NCBI GenBank assembly: GCA_022842245.1
Contig: JALHPZ010000035.1
Span: forward strand, 1-64,000
Length of the DNA: 64,000 bases
Direction: 5' to 3'
Origin: Gemmataceae bacterium
GTDB taxonomy: Bacteria; Planctomycetota; Planctomycetia; Gemmatales; Gemmataceae
Shown here: positions 27,630 to 36,660 of the stretch, one piece after another
How positions within the stretch are numbered: the stretch's first letter is position 1
Layout: each line of letters opens with the position of its first letter
Position numbers and translations under genes: made by a program
The notes under the pieces: model-generated
Database searches by the model: none
The model's input: the letters and a program-made list of their open reading frames with translations, nothing else
What the model was told of the DNA's origin: nothing

Positions 27630-28001
27630 TCACACGTGCTGGTCGAAGAGGATCGCGTTGCCGTCGGGGTCGGTGACGACGAAGCTCGCCGGGCCGGTGG
27701 AGGACTCGTCGGCTTCGTTGACGATCGCGATCCCTTTCGTCTTCAGTTGCTTCTGCAGTTCGCGCACGTCGGTGAAGGCGGGCAGCGTCTGGGCGTTCTG
27801 GTCCCAGCCGGGGTTGAAGGTGAGGACGTTCTTCTCGAACATCCCCTGGAAGAGACCGAGGACGACGTCGCCGTTCTTGAGGATGATCCAGTTCTGGGTG
27901 ATGTCGCCGGCGAACGGCGTGAAGCCGAGGTTTTCGTAGAACGCTTTCGAAGCGTGGATGTCCTTCACGGCGAGGCTGACGGAAAACGCGCCGAGCTGCA
28001 T
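27630..28001 (-). CDS. VOC (glyoxalase/bleomycin-resistance fold) protein
   Basis: 123 residues with the paired beta-alpha-beta-beta-beta units of the VOC superfamily: FSVSLAVKDIHASKAFYENLGF opens the first and FVVTDPDGNAILFDQH closes the second. Members bind a metal and act on glutathione adducts, aromatic diols or antibiotics; substrate cannot be inferred. Its upstream region holds the left inverted repeat of the cassette at 28055. Confidence 0.88.
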   Translation of the reverse strand: MQLGAFSVSLAVKDIHASKAFYENLGFTPFAGDITQNWIILKNGDVVLGLFQGMFEKNVLTFNPGWDQNAQTLPAFTDVRELQKQLKTKGIAIVNEADESSTGPASFVVTDPDGNAILFDQHV

Positions 28002-28054
28002 GGGGGGACTCCGGGAGGGGATGTAGGGGAGTGTAGTGAACGAGACGCACCATT

Positions 28055-28090
28055 GTTTAGCGGCGGCGCGGAGTCTTCGGAGCGGAGCGC
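28055..28090 (+). repeat. Terminal-inverted-repeat-like element, copy A
   Basis: 36 nt starting GTTTAGC and containing CGCGGAGTCTTCGGAGC. The inverted copy B is at 29306-29339. About 29 of 36 positions match between A and B, and A matches copies C and D (41.6-41.9 kb) at most positions. GTTTAGC is at the outer end. Confidence 0.8.
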
Positions 28091-28147
28091 GGAAGCCTAG
28101 CGATTCGATTCGCGTCGGATGCTGTCAAGTTCGTCGAAGAGCATTAA

Positions 28148-29194
28148 CTATTCTTCTTCGGCTCCTATCGGAATGTACACTTTGTCGTAGCAGGCAAACG
28201 CTTTCTTCCGTTCTTTATCCACCATTTGCGCCAGTAAAAGTGGCAATTCATGCTCTTCTACATCTGGAGCGAGTCGGCTCCACTCGGTAGCTTTAACATA
28301 CGTCATGTCAGATATAGCAATATTCTGGTCGTACGTAAATTTCCATGCGGTAGTTCCCGCCATAAACGACCAATCGTCATTTTCGATTCTGTACAGTGTC
28401 ATGGGAAATCTATCGACGAGGTGCTTTGCCAGTGATTGTAAGTACTCACCAACGGTATTTGCTCCCCGAGTATGATCTTGGTATTCCTGATATACCTTGG
28501 TAAAGAGGAGTGTCTCGCTGAGAAATAAGTTGCCTCGCAGAGGTACACCGACTTTACCAATTTCGTTCTTACGAGTGATGACATATATTTCACGATATGG
28601 CGACTTAATAACTTCTTCCGCATTAGGAGAGAAGAATATCGGCTCAAGTAGCTCCTGAATTGCACTAAATCGCATCACCGAGTCTGTGTCACCTACAATC
28701 AAATCGATTGCCGGAAACGATTTGTTGTACTTGGTGTGTTTGCCATTCTTTTCGATAATCTTCGCAAGACATTTCTGAACGACTTCGGAGTGTGTTGGAA
28801 CAGGTCGAAGAATGCCCTTTAACGGGATTTTCTGTCCAGTTGCGGCAACATGATAGACAACATCTTTGACTGGAATCTCATCAATATCATCTTTGTGACG
28901 ATAATTACCGGATTTTATCAATTCTACTGCATATTTAGGAATCTTGAGCAACCTCGCATCGCTTTCCGTATTAAAGAATTCCGTTACTTCGATGCCGAAA
29001 TCTTCTATTCCATCGCCAGAGCATTTGAAATCCGGCCGCTCGGATCCCTCGATCCGTAATGAATGATTTCCGTATACAGCATCGATCATTTTTCGCTCAG
29101 TCATCTTATTCATTGGAATGACTCGAGAAATCGTATGTTCACGCCTAAATGAACAACTTGCGCTCACACAATGATCGACTTCGGGATTCTCCAT
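28148..29194 (-). CDS. AT-rich hypothetical protein, possible nuclease-like fold
   Basis: About 348 residues from an ATG at 29194; ATGs at 29113 and 29104 are alternatives, and none has a strong ribosome site. Composition and codon use are markedly AT-richer than the flanking genes, suggesting transfer. An early motif, RPDFKCSGDG followed after a few residues by FGIEVTEFF, resembles the Asp...(Glu)-x-(Thr) core strands of some PD-(D/E)XK-like hypothetical proteins. A canonical ExK is absent, so nuclease activity is only a guess. The gene lies alone between inverted repeat copies A and B. I do not recognise a named family. Confidence 0.7.
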   Translation of the reverse strand: MENPEVDHCVSASCSFRREHTISRVIPMNKMTERKMIDAVYGNHSLRIEGSERPDFKCSGDGIEDFGIEVTEFFNTESDARLLKIPKYAVELIKSGNYRHKDDIDEIPVKDVVYHVAATGQKIPLKGILRPVPTHSEVVQKCLAKIIEKNGKHTKYNKSFPAIDLIVGDTDSVMRFSAIQELLEPIFFSPNAEEVIKSPYREIYVITRKNEIGKVGVPLRGNLFLSETLLFTKVYQEYQDHTRGANTVGEYLQSLAKHLVDRFPMTLYRIENDDWSFMAGTTAWKFTYDQNIAISDMTYVKATEWSRLAPDVEEHELPLLLAQMVDKERKKAFACYDKVYIPIGAEEE

Positions 29195-29305
29195 TTGGTT
29201 CGCCCAATCAATGCCGATAGTCGATCCATCCGCCAATTCACCTGTCCTATGTACGCGATATGCTCCCTTCGGATTGCGGCTGGTTGACCTCGAGTGGATA
29301 GTCCA

Positions 29306-29339
29306 GCTCCGCTTCGAAGACTCCGCGTAGTGGCTAAAC
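29306..29339 (-). repeat. Terminal-inverted-repeat-like element, copy B
   Basis: Inverted partner of copy A, with its GCTAAAC end outward on the right. It retains the core CGCGGAGTCTTCG but differs from A in the 5 nt after GTTTAGC and at one core position. The distance from A to B is about 1.28 kb. Confidence 0.78.
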
Positions 29340-29489
29340 GGCGCATCTCCCCCCTCGCACTCGATAGGCCGTCCACGCAACCAGCAGCACCAACGGGACC
29401 GCAAAAAGCGGGGTGCCGACCCACGGTGGCAGTCAGCGGAAGGTCATCACCGCTAGGGCCAGGATGGCAACGACGTCCAGCCCGAACAC
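29334..29489 (-). pseudogene. Hydrophobic membrane-protein fragment with internal stop
   Basis: Reading the minus strand from a GTG at 29489 gives a very hydrophobic peptide: FGLDVVAILALAVMTFR, a TGA, then LPPWVGTPLFAVPLVLLVAW and a basic tail. The closing TAG is inside inverted repeat B (GTTTAG). It looks like the C-terminal two helices of a membrane protein with a TGG-to-TGA change, or a chance hydrophobic frame. It is too short to assign. Confidence 0.35.
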
Positions 29490-29565
29490 GCATCCGAAAT
29501 TTTAACTTGACATCCGTCCACTGAATCTTACCGTCGCGTGTCGCCCCTCGCAAGGAGATTCCGCC

Positions 29566-30189
29566 ATGACCGCGACTGCGCCACCGACTGTCCACAACCG
29601 CATCGCCGGACACTTCGCACCGCCGCTGCCGGCCACGCCGGAGGAGCGGCAGGCCACCTGGACCGATACCTTCATGGCCGCCATGCGGTACTACCAACGG
29701 CAACTCGCCAGCCCGCATCCGGCCGACGCGGAACGCGCGGCCCGCGCCATCTTCGACCTCGAAAAGACTCGCATCCGCCACGGCCGCGAACTCGCCGGCA
29801 CGGCCGTCCCCAAGGCCACATCGCCCGAAGACGACCTCCTCGAACCACTCCCCGACCTCGACCCGATCCGACCGTCCCGCGCGACCGCGAATGCCAGCGC
29901 GGCGGTGCTCGAAGCCGCCGTCGAAGCGGGGGCGTTCGACCCGGAGCCGAAGGAGTCGCCCCGGCGCGAACCGGTCCGGGAGAAGACCGACGATGAACTC
30001 GTGGACGATTTTGCGGCGAGCAACCCGAACGATTTCAACTGGCTCAAGCTGCAGTTCCGGGAGGCGGCGGCCGAGCGGGGTCGCACGCCGACCGATGACC
30101 AGTTGACGGAACTCGCGAAGGGGCACCTCCTGAAGCATGTTCGCATCGGCCGGGCGGAACACCGGAAGGCAACCGGACCGGGGCGTTAA
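29566..30189 (+). CDS. Hypothetical acidic, helical protein
   Basis: 207 residues, not recognised. The ATG has AAGGAG 8 nt upstream. The N-terminal third is helical (residues 22-80, Ala- and Arg-rich). A Pro/Glu/Asp-rich middle follows, then a conserved-looking C-terminal segment starting TDDELVDDFAASNPNDFNWL. No signal peptide or membrane segment is present. GC content and codon use match the core genome. It precedes a DUF1501 gene by 73 nt, but a functional link is not evident. Confidence 0.7.
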   Translation: MTATAPPTVHNRIAGHFAPPLPATPEERQATWTDTFMAAMRYYQRQLASPHPADAERAARAIFDLEKTRIRHGRELAGTAVPKATSPEDDLLEPLPDLDPIRPSRATANASAAVLEAAVEAGAFDPEPKESPRREPVREKTDDELVDDFAASNPNDFNWLKLQFREAAAERGRTPTDDQLTELAKGHLLKHVRIGRAEHRKATGPGR

Positions 30190-30262
30190 TCTCCGTTGCA
30201 TCCGAACCCGTTTCCGCCGATAATCCTTCCACCCGCCGGTACGCTCTTCCGTGGATCCCGCC

Positions 30263-31615
30263 ATGCTCCTCGATCGCCGCGATCTCCTCCGCTTCGGCTC
30301 CGTCGGCCTCGCCGCCACCGCGCTGCCCGGACTCCGCGCGAATACCCCCAAGAAGGCCAAGTCGGTCCTCGTGCTCTGGATGGCCGGCGGCGTCACGCAC
30401 CACGAATCGTTCGATCCCAAGCCCGACGCGCCCGAGGAAATCCGCGGCTCGCTCGGCACCATCCCCACCGGCCTGCCCGGCGTCCGCTTCTGCGAGACGA
30501 TGCCCGGCCTCGCGAAGCAGACCGATCTCTTCGCCCTCGTCCGCACCTTCTCCCCCGCCACCGACGACCACCTGCTGGCGCAGAGCTACGGCCTCTCGGG
30601 GCGCAAGACCACGCAAGCGCAGATCCTCACCGAGCCGAACATCGGCGCCATCTACTCGAAGCTCAAGGGTGGGCGCGCCGGCTTCCCCGGCTATATCGCC
30701 GTGCCCGGCACCACGCGACCCGGTCCGCCGCCGTACCAGCTCTTCACCGGCGGCTGGCTCGGCGCGCAGTACGCCCCGTTCGCCACCGGCGGCAAGCCGA
30801 AGAACGACGACTTCACCGCGTTCGTGAAGGAGGCCGACGAAGAGCAGTTCACCAAGCAGGGCGTCACGCCGTTTGCCGACCTCAGCGAGGATCGCCTCGA
30901 CAACCGCGAACTGCTTCGCTCCAAACTCGACGACGCCCTGCGCCAGGCGGACACCGCCGGCGTCGGCGACCAGTACCGCGATGCGTTCCAGATGCTCACG
31001 TCGCCGACGGTGCGAACCGCATTCGAGCTCGGCCGCGAATCGGACAAGACGCGCGAGGCCTACGGCAAGACGAAGGTCGGCGCGCGCTGCCTGCTCGCCC
31101 GACGGCTGGTGGAGGCCGGCGCGCCGTTCGTGCTCGTCGACTACGGCTACGATCCCGAGTTCGGCAACCTGTGGGACAACCACAACGCCGCCGGGCAGAA
31201 CTTCCCGCACATCTGCGAGATGGCAAAGCGGCCGTACCACGTCGCCGGCATGGACCGCGCCTTCGCGGCGCTGCTCGGCGATCTGAAGACGCGAGGCCTG
31301 CTGGAGAGTACGTTCGTGTTGTTCCTGACCGACTTCGGGCGGACGCCGAAGATCAACAAGGCCGGCGGCCGCGACCACTGGGGTCCGGCCGGGTCGATCT
31401 TCTTCGCCGGCGGGGGCGTGAAGGGCGGGCAGGTGATCGGCGGGACGGACAAGAACGGGGCGTACCCGACGGGCGTGTCGTATTCCCCCGGGGACGTGGC
31501 CGCGACGCTGTACGCGGCGGTGGGCATCGACCAGGAAACGACGCTCTACAACCGCCAGAACCAACCGCTGGCGATGCTGCCGGCCGGCGCGCCGATCCCC
31601 GGCGTGCTGGGGTAA
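30263..31615 (+). CDS. DUF1501 protein
   Basis: About 450 residues from the ATG at 30263 (a GTG four codons earlier is possible). The export-signal-like start is LDRRDLLRFGSVGLAATALP. Family motifs are SVLVLWMAGGVTHHESFDPK, WDNHNAAGQNF (the WDtH site), and FVLFLTDFGRTPK with GRDHWGPAG. Same family as 26152-27528 and 40269-41579 but clearly diverged in sequence. The usual DUF1553 partner is absent next to it. A GC-rich hairpin without T tract lies 14 nt after the stop. Confidence 0.92.
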   Translation: MLLDRRDLLRFGSVGLAATALPGLRANTPKKAKSVLVLWMAGGVTHHESFDPKPDAPEEIRGSLGTIPTGLPGVRFCETMPGLAKQTDLFALVRTFSPATDDHLLAQSYGLSGRKTTQAQILTEPNIGAIYSKLKGGRAGFPGYIAVPGTTRPGPPPYQLFTGGWLGAQYAPFATGGKPKNDDFTAFVKEADEEQFTKQGVTPFADLSEDRLDNRELLRSKLDDALRQADTAGVGDQYRDAFQMLTSPTVRTAFELGRESDKTREAYGKTKVGARCLLARRLVEAGAPFVLVDYGYDPEFGNLWDNHNAAGQNFPHICEMAKRPYHVAGMDRAFAALLGDLKTRGLLESTFVLFLTDFGRTPKINKAGGRDHWGPAGSIFFAGGGVKGGQVIGGTDKNGAYPTGVSYSPGDVAATLYAAVGIDQETTLYNRQNQPLAMLPAGAPIPGVLG

Positions 31616-31736
31616 TCAGGGAGTGATCGGGCGCGGATCGCCGCGCCCGTGATCGGCGGGGGCTTCGAAGTCCTTCTCCGTCGCCTTGGTCCTCGTCGTG
31701 TACGGAAATCCGGCCGCGACGAGGTACACCGATGGA

Positions 31737-32189
31737 TCAGGGAACGACGAAATTGCCGGCATTGGGCTTGGGCTTGGCCGCGTCCGCCGGGACTTCGAAG
31801 TCCTTGGTGGTCGCGCCGCCGGGCAGATCGGCCGTGGTCTCGTAGCGGGGAAATAGCGTTTTCACCGTCACCTCACCCGACGTATCTCCCTTTTCGGTCT
31901 GACCGGGTTGGCTCGGGTCCCGTCCCTCGATGGCGACGATCATGGCACCTTTTCCCGCACCCCGACCACCCGCGGCGGAGGTGTCGTACGCGCCATCGAT
32001 GATTTCCGCGTAGCCGGTCGGTCCGGAATTCCCCTTCGCTCCATCCGGCGTGAAGTAGATCTTGCCGGCTTTCACGGGTTGGCCGGCGAATTTGACCGTG
32101 CCCGAGACGCGACTGGTTCCGTCGCCCCCGCAACCGGCGGCAAACAGAACGATGGTGGGAAGTAGTACGAGCAATGAACGGTGGGACAT
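31737..32189 (-). CDS. Small lipoprotein of the DUF1559 neighbourhood
   Basis: 150 residues from the ATG at 32189 (GGAG 8 nt upstream). Signal peptide with lipobox AAGC (Cys near 20). The body, VSGTVKFAGQPVKAGKIYF, PTGYAEIIDGAYDT and GKGAMIVAIEG, is a single beta-sandwich domain resembling the carboxypeptidase-regulatory type, as at 11802. It is downstream of a DUF1559 gene on the same strand but separated by a strong terminator. Confidence 0.8.
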   Translation of the reverse strand: MSHRSLLVLLPTIVLFAAGCGGDGTSRVSGTVKFAGQPVKAGKIYFTPDGAKGNSGPTGYAEIIDGAYDTSAAGGRGAGKGAMIVAIEGRDPSQPGQTEKGDTSGEVTVKTLFPRYETTADLPGGATTKDFEVPADAAKPKPNAGNFVVP

Positions 32190-32213
32190 GGTTTGGCTCC
32201 GGGAGGGATTCAA

Positions 32214-32244
32214 CAAAAATCCCCGCCGGGATCGCCGGCGGGGA
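32214..32244 (-). terminator. Intrinsic terminator between DUF1559 and lipoprotein genes
   Basis: Minus-strand stem CCCCGCCGG/CCGGCGGGG with a short loop, followed by ATTTTTG. It starts 18 nt after the DUF1559 stop and ends about 25 nt before the lipoprotein start, so it should attenuate read-through and set unequal expression of the pair. Confidence 0.85.
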
Positions 32245-32261
32245 GCAGGATCATAATTGGG

Positions 32262-33248
32262 TCAGTTCAACTGGGCGACTTCGCCGCTGCTGATGCTGGA
32301 CATGAGCTTGAGGATGGTCAGATCGGCCGTCTGGGTGACGTACCGGGTGCTGCCGTCGCCCATCAGGAAGTTGCAGCCGCCGGTGTGGTTGCTGCCGAAG
32401 CCGATGTCGTTGAAATTGTCGGCACCGTTGTACCAGGTCGAATTGATCGGGAACGTCATGTTCTTGGTGATCCCGCTGCCGCCGTTGTTCCCGCGAATCC
32501 AACTGCGATAGTGATTCGGATTCGGGGCGACGATCTGGCGGGAATCTTCGCCAACGCAGAAGGTATTCGAGAGGCCGTCGATCACGTCGGTCAGGCGGAC
32601 CTTGTAGTTGGTCGTAATGCTGCCGGTGGTGTCGCGATACTGCGTGAGCATTCCATGGAATGCGAACGCGCCGTTGGTAGTCGGATTGCCGACTCGGTAG
32701 GAGTAGGTGACGCTGTTGACGGTGATCGTGGTCGGATCGACGCGGCTGGAAGGCCCCATGACGCCGAGATAGTGCGTCGTTTCGTTGGCGATGCCGCCGG
32801 AAACTTCGGCACCGTTGCCGCTGAGAAGATTCGATCCGGAGGGGCACTTGTAAGTGGGAATCTTGGTATTGCCAACGGCCAGGTTGGCCGCGGAGTTGTA
32901 GGCCAGTGTGAGATTGTACTGACGGAACACGTTTTCCTGTTCAAGTTGCGGCAGGATGTACACGGTCCAGCCGGTGCCGACGAAACTGGTTGTGCTGCCC
33001 GCTGGTCTCGGCTGAGGAAATACGGCGTTTTCCGCTCCTCGGGGCAGCTTGTCATTGACATCGTGATACGAATGCATCGCGATGCCGATCTGCTTCAGAT
33101 TGTTCTGGCACTTGGCCCGCGCGGCGGCCTCGCGGACTTTTTGCACGGCTGGCAAGAGCAGGCCGATGAGGATCGCGATGATCGCGATCACGACCAGCAA
33201 CTCGATCAGCGTGAACGCCGACCGGCTGCGACGACTGGAGAGAGTCAT
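32262..33248 (-). CDS. DUF1559 pseudopilin-like protein
   Basis: 328 residues. [20 protein letters not shown] is the prepilin N-terminus, followed by [37 protein letters not shown] near the C-terminus is the family H-x9-DG motif. It is the same length as the protein at 12253 but only moderately similar beyond the N-terminus. It is divergent from the ankyrin gene at 33479. Confidence 0.95.
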   Translation of the reverse strand: MTLSSRRSRSAFTLIELLVVIAIIAILIGLLLPAVQKVREAAARAKCQNNLKQIGIAMHSYHDVNDKLPRGAENAVFPQPRPAGSTTSFVGTGWTVYILPQLEQENVFRQYNLTLAYNSAANLAVGNTKIPTYKCPSGSNLLSGNGAEVSGGIANETTHYLGVMGPSSRVDPTTITVNSVTYSYRVGNPTTNGAFAFHGMLTQYRDTTGSITTNYKVRLTDVIDGLSNTFCVGEDSRQIVAPNPNHYRSWIRGNNGGSGITKNMTFPINSTWYNGADNFNDIGFGSNHTGGCNFLMGDGSTRYVTQTADLTILKLMSSISSGEVAQLN

Positions 33249-33478
33249 GGCAAACCCTGCGAGGAACGAGAAACAATGATGGGATTCCGACAGCGGTTTG
33301 AGCCTGCCGGAAGCTATACTCTAAACGGAACCGCTTTGGACGAACAAGCGCAAAAGACCTCACGCGGTTCGATTTCTCCTTCATTTCTTTATCATCTTAT
33401 CATCGACGACGCGGGTTCTCCGGTTCGCGAAATCCCGCTCCGACTCGCCGTTGCGGCACCACGGGCTACACCATCCAC

Positions 33479-34063
33479 ATGACACCTCACCGCCGCCAAT
33501 TCGCCGCCCTCGGGACCGGCCTGCTCGTCACCGGAGCCGCCATGGCCGACGAACCCAAAACGGACCCGAAGCCGAAACCCGCCGGGCCGGTGGAAGCGCC
33601 CTTCACGCGCGACTACCCCGCGCCGAAGTTCCAGCCTTCGTGGAAGAAGCCGCAGATCAACCGGCAGCTCGTGCAGGACTTCGTGATGTACGGCCACGGC
33701 GACCTGCCGATGGTGAAGAAGCTGTTGGAGAAGGAGCCGGCGCTCCTGAATGCGACGGTGGACTGGGGCGGCGGCGACTGGGAGACGGCCCTCGGCGGGG
33801 CGTCGCACATCGGCCACAAGGAGACGATCCACTTCTTGCTGGAGATGGGCGCACGGCCCGACATCTTCACGCTGGCGACGCTCGGCCAGCTCGACGCGCT
33901 CAAGGCGCTGCTGACACTGCAACCGAAGTTGATCGACGCGAAGGGGCCGCACGGCTTGGGTCTGCACCTGCACGCGAGCATGGGCGGCGCGGACGCGGCG
34001 AAGACGCTGGAGTATCTGCAATCGATCAAGAAGGTCGAGTTGAAGAAGCCGATGAAGAAGTGA
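33479..34063 (+). CDS. Exported ankyrin-like protein
   Basis: 194 residues. MTPHRRQFAALGTGLLVTGA is a twin-arginine-like or Sec signal ending near residue 23. Two ankyrin-type units follow: GGASHIGHKETIHFLLEMGARPDIFTLA and the shifted unit starting LGQLDALKALLTLQPKL. Ankyrin repeats bind partners; no catalytic residues are seen. It lies 7 nt upstream of the larger ankyrin protein, so both are probably in one transcript. Confidence 0.75.
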   Translation: MTPHRRQFAALGTGLLVTGAAMADEPKTDPKPKPAGPVEAPFTRDYPAPKFQPSWKKPQINRQLVQDFVMYGHGDLPMVKKLLEKEPALLNATVDWGGGDWETALGGASHIGHKETIHFLLEMGARPDIFTLATLGQLDALKALLTLQPKLIDAKGPHGLGLHLHASMGGADAAKTLEYLQSIKKVELKKPMKK

Positions 34064-34070
34064 GCGGGCC

Positions 34071-35129
34071 ATGTTCTGGCGTCGCACGCCGCCGTTGAGA
34101 CGCGGATCGCGGAAACCGATGGACCCGGCCAACGTGCCGATGGCCGTTCATCCGTTGCTCCCGATCGTACAGAAGTGGGGCGCGTGCCGCAGCGACTCGG
34201 AACGGTATGCCGTCGCTGCATTCGCGGAGCGGGACGACGACCGCATCGCCGAATTGGAAGGGTCGCTCAACCTGTGGACGGACGAACTGACAAAAGCGTA
34301 CTTCGAATGGTACGAATCGACGTCGCTCACTGATTCTTACGAGCTCTCCAAGTTCTACTTCTTCACGATGATGCTGGATCAGTTGGAGATTCGTTTTCCC
34401 TCCACCGGTAAGCCGACTCCGATTTCCGAACTGATCGCCGATCTCAAAACGATGGACGGCATCGCCAATGTGGCGAAGCGAATGTGGGCGGCCCGCTATC
34501 TCGGTGAACGCGGGGAAGAAGCGCGCGAAGCGATCCCGGGGCTCGAGACGGCCACGAAGGATGTGTCAGTAGAAGTGTGTGCGTGGGCGCATGCGGCGCT
34601 GGCGCTGATCACCGGCGACGTCGAACTTCGGCGCGAAGCAATCCGGGCGATCCTCGCCAATCTCGATGAGGAGTCGGACGACCGGATCTGGGTCGAATCG
34701 GCTTGGGAAGAACTGGACAAACCGCAAGTGGATCGGGACATCCTGCGGCTGACCAACGCGGCGATCACGAACGACCTGGAAACGATCCGGAAGCTGTTGC
34801 CGAAGATCGGAGCCAACGGCGTCGACCCAGACGGCTCCACGGCGATCGATCTGGCGGTGGGAAACAATCAAGTCGAAGCGGCCCGCCTTCTGTTGCAGGC
34901 CGGTGCGGATCCGAACCGGAGCAATCGATTCGACGGGACGAGTTTGCTGCACATCGCGGCGAGAAAGCGGACCGGTGCGCCGATGGTCGAGTTGTTGCTT
35001 TCGTTCGGTGCGGACCCGACCCGAAAGAATCGGAAAGGTCGAACGCCCTTGCATGTGGCTCGCGAGTACCGCCGCCGACACTCCATCGCGATTCTCGAAG
35101 CGGCTCAGAATGGCGCGCGGAGGGCGTGA
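34071..35129 (+). CDS. HEAT/ankyrin repeat protein
   Basis: 352 residues from the first ATG; ATGs at 34119 and 34140 are possible. The N-terminal half is helical, with HEAT-like segments around 150-215 (AKRMWAARYLGERGEEAREA). The C-terminal half is three ankyrin repeats: GSTAIDLAVGNNQVEAARLL, then TSLLHIAARKRTGAPMVELL, then KGRTPLHVAREYRR. No signal peptide is evident, unlike its neighbour. It is probably an interaction protein of unknown role. Confidence 0.78.
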   Translation: MFWRRTPPLRRGSRKPMDPANVPMAVHPLLPIVQKWGACRSDSERYAVAAFAERDDDRIAELEGSLNLWTDELTKAYFEWYESTSLTDSYELSKFYFFTMMLDQLEIRFPSTGKPTPISELIADLKTMDGIANVAKRMWAARYLGERGEEAREAIPGLETATKDVSVEVCAWAHAALALITGDVELRREAIRAILANLDEESDDRIWVESAWEELDKPQVDRDILRLTNAAITNDLETIRKLLPKIGANGVDPDGSTAIDLAVGNNQVEAARLLLQAGADPNRSNRFDGTSLLHIAARKRTGAPMVELLLSFGADPTRKNRKGRTPLHVAREYRRRHSIAILEAAQNGARRA

Positions 35130-35411
35130 ACCTGTTCCGGTTCTGCCGGATGTTGCGTCTTTGCCGCGCATCGGGAATTTGAATTCCGCGTGTGGATTCG
35201 CGCCGGGCGCAACCCGCTGACCTAGAATTCGTTCCCGGGAGGCTCCTCCTCCCCTCGTTTCGTGCGCTCTGCGCACATAATGACGCCCTTGACACGACGC
35301 CGCGCGGTCTCCGCGCGACAATTCGCCCCGTTCGCGTTTCCTTTCTGATATCGTGGCGTAAGTTTGCACACGCTGGAAACACCACGGATGCACATTCAGG
35401 AGGGTGCCACG

Positions 35412-35618
35412 ATGTTGGTCCTCAGTCGGAAACTCGGAGAGAAGATCTACATCGGGGAGAATATCTGCATCACCGTGGTCGATATCGATCGCGGCAAGAT
35501 CCGCTTGGGGATCGAAGCCCCGCGCGACGTGCCCATCTATCGCCAGGAACTGCTTCCGCTGCACCAGCAGCAACTGCTCGCCCAAGGCAAGGCCATCGGC
35601 AGCGTCGCCGGCGGCTGA
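35412..35618 (+). CDS. csrA: Carbon storage regulator CsrA
   Basis: 68 residues from the ATG at 35412 with AGGAGG upstream. MLVLSRKLGEKIYIGENICI opens it, and GKIRLGIEAPRDVPIYRQEL contains the RNA-contact positions (Arg near 44 and the IPxxR-like VPIYRQEL). CsrA dimers bind GGA motifs in mRNA leaders and change translation or stability; in many bacteria FliW antagonises it. Here it stands alone between an ankyrin protein and prmC, with its own terminator. The 280 bases before it show no gene and presumably hold the promoter. Confidence 0.97.
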   Translation: MLVLSRKLGEKIYIGENICITVVDIDRGKIRLGIEAPRDVPIYRQELLPLHQQQLLAQGKAIGSVAGG

Positions 35619-35643
35619 GTATCGCCCCGACCGCTCGGAAACG

Positions 35644-35672
35644 ACCGCCCGACGGGCGGTGTTTTCGTTTCT
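35644..35672 (+). terminator. Intrinsic terminator of csrA
   Basis: Stem ACCGCCC/GGGCGGT around GAC, followed by GTTTTCGTTT. It begins 25 nt after the csrA stop and abuts the convergent prmC stop. Confidence 0.85.
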
Positions 35673-36537
35673 ACTCCGCCGTGCCGCAGACCACGCGCGG
35701 CCGCCCACCGCGATCCTTCACCTCCGCCACCGACCGCAGCCCCGCCGCGTCGAACAACTCCCGCACGGCGTCCCCTTGCGTCGCACCGATCTCGACCGCG
35801 AGCATGCCGCCGGGCTTCAGCCAGCCGCGCGCCTCGGCCGTGAGCCGCCGGTAGAACGCGAGGCCATCCGTGCCGCCGTCAAGCGCGAGCCGCGGCTCGT
35901 GGTCCTTCACCTCCGGCATCAGCGTTTCGATCTCCGACGGCGGGATGTACGGCGGGTTGCTCGCGATCAGGTCGAAGCGCGTCCCCGGTTCGACCGGTGC
36001 AAAGAGGTTGCCGACCTGAAACCGCACGCGATCCGCCACGCCGTTGCGTGCCGCGTTCCTCTCGGCGACGGCGACGGCGTCCGGCGACACGTCCACGGCC
36101 GTCACGCGCGCCGCCTTCACGTTGTGTGCGAGGCAGACCGCCACGCAGCCGGACCCGGTGCCGAGGTCCAGCACGGTGGGTGCCGGGCGCTTCTTCAGGA
36201 ACTCGATGCCGACATCGACGAGCGTTTCCGTGTCCGGTCGTGGGATCAGCACCGCCGCGTTGACTTCGAACGGCAGCAGGTAGAACTCGCGCGTGCCGAC
36301 GAGGTACGCCGTCGGGCAGCGCTCGAGCCGTTTCTGCACGAGGGACCGGAACGCGGCGCGCAGGGGTTCATTCGGCTGTTCGTCGTAGCGGACGATGAGG
36401 TCGATGCGCTTGCAGTTGAGGACGTGCGCGAGCAGCAGTTCCGCGTCGAGCCGGGGGGATTCGAGGCCTTTCTTCGCGAAGTGGTCCGCCGTCCAGGCGA
36501 GCAGGGCTTTGATCGTCCAGATCGTCTTGTCGGCCAT
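35671..36537 (-). CDS. prmC: Peptide chain release factor N5-glutamine methyltransferase
   Basis: 288 residues from the ATG at 36537 (an ATG 12 nt earlier is possible). Class I methyltransferase: VLDLGTGSGC binds S-adenosylmethionine, and ASNPPYIPPSE is the NPPY motif that holds the target glutamine. The N-terminal helical domain (1-95) fits PrmC, which methylates the GGQ glutamine of release factors RF1/RF2. RF1 (prfA), often adjacent, is not in the window. Confidence 0.93.
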   Translation of the reverse strand: MADKTIWTIKALLAWTADHFAKKGLESPRLDAELLLAHVLNCKRIDLIVRYDEQPNEPLRAAFRSLVQKRLERCPTAYLVGTREFYLLPFEVNAAVLIPRPDTETLVDVGIEFLKKRPAPTVLDLGTGSGCVAVCLAHNVKAARVTAVDVSPDAVAVAERNAARNGVADRVRFQVGNLFAPVEPGTRFDLIASNPPYIPPSEIETLMPEVKDHEPRLALDGGTDGLAFYRRLTAEARGWLKPGGMLAVEIGATQGDAVRELFDAAGLRSVAEVKDRGGRPRVVCGTAE

Positions 36538-36660
36538 CGGCGGGTCCATCCAACGGTAGCGGCTGCGAACCGAACGATTATTCTATTCGTTCCGGTCTGT
36601 TACTGCGCGCAACGTCTCGTTCTCCTTAAAATCCCGTCACCTGTAATCGGACGAGAATTC

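Noticed and set aside
31629-31648. Terminator after the DUF1501 gene at 30263
   Set aside because: An 8-bp GC stem is present but no T tract follows; not listed as a separate feature.
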